From: Ypsolopha sequella
Lineage: Eukaryota; Arthropoda; Insecta; Lepidoptera; Ypsolophidae
Direction: 5' to 3'
Assembly (NCBI GenBank): GCA_934047225.1
Contig: OW203986.1
Location: 12,527,221 to 12,591,220 of the forward strand
Length of the DNA stretch: 64,000 nt
Below the pieces are notes generated by a model. It made no database searches. It was not told the DNA's origin and saw nothing but the letters and a program-made list of their open reading frames with translations. A program made the translations under genes and the position numbers. Below, in pieces: positions 57,101 through 60,100 of this stretch (positions are counted from its first letter, which is position 1; each line of letters opens with the position of its first letter).

Positions 57101-60100
57101 TTTTAGGTTTGACAAGGAAGCCCCAGAAGCCGAACCATTGCCAGATGGATATCATACCCTGGATGTTTTCAGAAAAATGCTTGTCGTGAGGTCATGGTGC
57201 CCGGATCGAACTATTGCGCAGAGTTTGTGAGTAAAATATTTTATTTATTTTTTTATTTCATCGAAAACTACCAGTTACCTACAATGATTTTATTTTATTT
57301 TGCAGGAAATACGTTATTCATTCAATGGGTGCAAAGTTTTCTGAAGCCGTAATAGTGAACTACGAGGTAAGCTTGAACATTGAACATTTTAACGATTAGC
57401 AGACGCCCCGCAGTGTGAGCATCTCTGCTCCTTCATACCCCTATACAGACATGTACTCCTATTCTTTTACAGTATCCGCAATCCGCCTCTGGAATAGTCT
57501 ACCTTTGTTTATTCGAGATTCGCCAACTGTTGCTGTTTTCAAAATAAAGTCTACCAGCACTACTTACAATCACAAAATTGTTGATTTTGTTTTGAGGCAC
57601 TGTCATAAGAGTCATCGTCTATATCTAGTATTATTCATGTATGTTTATGTATTTGTATATCTAGCTTTATGTAAATTTACCATTTGTATGTATTTATACA
57701 ATATTCTCTCTATTTTTTTTATTGCATTATATATATTTTTATTTATTTTTATATAAATACATCATGTATATTATTTATATAGTATTCATTACCTTTCTTA
57801 TTTTTGGGCACTACCCTACATTTCCTACAACGCCCCAGGTTACCTGGAAGAAAAGGCTTTATAGCGTTAAGTTCGCCTCTGTACAGACATATTGTTATTG
57901 TGCAATAAAGAATTTTTATTATTATGTAGGTACACTTTTCAGTCACGGGCCCATAGGGACCCGGTCATTTGAAAGGCATTCATGGGGCCGAAGCCAACAT
58001 TGAAGAGGCCTTTGGTACCATTTAATCTAGATGTGAGATGGCTGCATCCATGGGGGCCTCTCCCTCAATGTATCATTGTGATACACTAACGGACAGTCCC
58101 CCACAGTTGCCAAACTATTGCCAGGAAGGAAGCGACTTGGAGTGGGCTATGAGGATGGGATGCTAAATGGGCCGGATAACAGGGCTATGGAGTGAGATAA
58201 CGGACATCTGCCTCGAAAATCTCTCACAAATTTAAATATGGCAGATGGTGACTTGCTGCTTAATAACTATCCACCAGGGTAGCCGTTGTGAGCCCCCTAT
58301 CTAGCCACCATGGGGCGGCCAGGGGGCAACACTATGTAAGCAGCTAAGGTTGTCGAGAGGTGAGTCTGCGGGGCGCAAGATCCTTCTAACAGTCAAGTGC
58401 CCCCGGCGTTATGACATTTTACACTTCCAACCTGGAGCATAGGTTCCGCTCTTGCATCTCCACTCTGGCCGGCTGGTTAAGGCAAGCGCAGAGGTAGGGG
58501 GTGTGTTGCTGTGTGTATGTGTGTGTGTAGCGCATGTGTGATAGTGTCCCCTGGAGGTAGGGTCCGTGGTGTCGCCACTCACCATCGGCTCGCCACAAGC
58601 CGCCCTGCGGTGACTGATTGCACTGGACGTACTGGACATACCAGAGGGCGATGGGGTCGTCACATCCCTACGCCTTTATTATTATTATTATTAATCCTGT
58701 TTCTCTCGGTCCCCTGAGAATTTACTAAAATCCTTTCATAGTTGATGTCTATGAACCAACAGTCCAAATTTCATGTTACTAGGTCCAGCCAGGGGTTGAT
58801 AGATCAGGCAGTCAGTCAGCAAGGTATTCTCTTATAAATTTACCGGTCAAACCCAATTTTAGGACAAGCTAGATTGACCTAGGCCAAAGAGGTTGTCAAA
58901 AAAATTACCACGACGGTTATGTATGGATGGACCTAACCTACCGGGTTTGGCCAGTAATATATACATGATAGCGCGTTGGGTCAATATGGGAAAAATCTAA
59001 ACTGTAGGAGATAGAGAAACTTGCTCAAAGAACAATTTTGGAGAATATAAATTTAATAACGACTTATCTTAGCTGGGAATTGAACCTGCTCATTTTGCAA
59101 GAAAAAAGACATCCTGTATTGTGGCATCATTTGATAGCGCTGTTAGTACGAACCAAGTCTTGCAAAAAAAAGGTTGTGTGTGAAATCAATAAAAATATCT
59201 TATTTTTGTACCAAATACCCAAAAATAAGATATTTCCTTTGATTTGACACATAATGTTTCTTTGCAGGACTTGGTCCTTACTAGCAACACTATCGAATGA
59301 TACGACAATACAGGATGTCTTATTTTGAAAAACGAGCAGGTTCGATTCCCAGCTAAGGTAAATAAAATTTCTCTGTACCCTATAGTTTAGATTTTCCCCA
59401 TACTGACCCATATCAACGTGCTACCCTATATACAGGATGTTAATATGAAGTTGCGGAAGCCGGAAACTGGCAAGAGTATCAGCCAATACGAACAACTATT
59501 CGTAAAAAAAAAATAAGAAATCGAGAAAAAAAATATCAGTTGTTTCTGATATTCTTTTCTAAGCAATTTTTTTTCACGATTCTCTGTTTGGCGCCTTAGT
59601 AAAATTTGTTCGTATGGACGAGTTCTATCGCCAGTTTTCGGCTTCCGCAACATCATATTAACACCTAGTATAGACTCCTAGTTTTTGTTACAGTGTAAGG
59701 GCGTTATTAATTCATTGGTTATTTCCTCAATGCTAAAGATCGTAAGTCCCATGCCTGTTGTAGTTGATAAGAGTCCATTTGTCCCTCTTTTTAGAAGTCG
59801 GTAGAACATTAGAGCATTGTGGTGACTTTAACTTGTTGATGCCATGTAACAGGTTGTCTTCCGGTAGCTCTCTTGCCTTCTCCTTATTACCCGTCATTAA
59901 TTGTTGGTGGGAATAATACAAGCAATGTGTCCGAAACCGAGAGATCTGCCTTATAGCTAGAAGGCGGGTATGCCTGAATTTTGTCAAATTCATACAGGTG
60001 TTATAATGAATATTAAAACACTCTACCATAACATAAAAAAAATATCGTGTTTTTATAATAAGAAAAGGTGGTAGAGCTGGTGCCGGGCTCGACTGTGGAG

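Larger units (their letters stand above)
57393..58840 (+). repeat. Family G copy 4, split by retroelement insertions
   Basis: The start (attagcagacgccccgcag, 57397-57415) and the rest (gatgtctatgaaccaacagt ... ggcagtcagtcag, 58716-58825) are separated by about 1.3 kb of LINE sequence. Confidence 0.6.

Noticed and set aside
59336..59352. tRNA gene suggested by a perfect B box
   Set aside because: No A box, no cloverleaf and no discrete 3' terminator at the right spacing.
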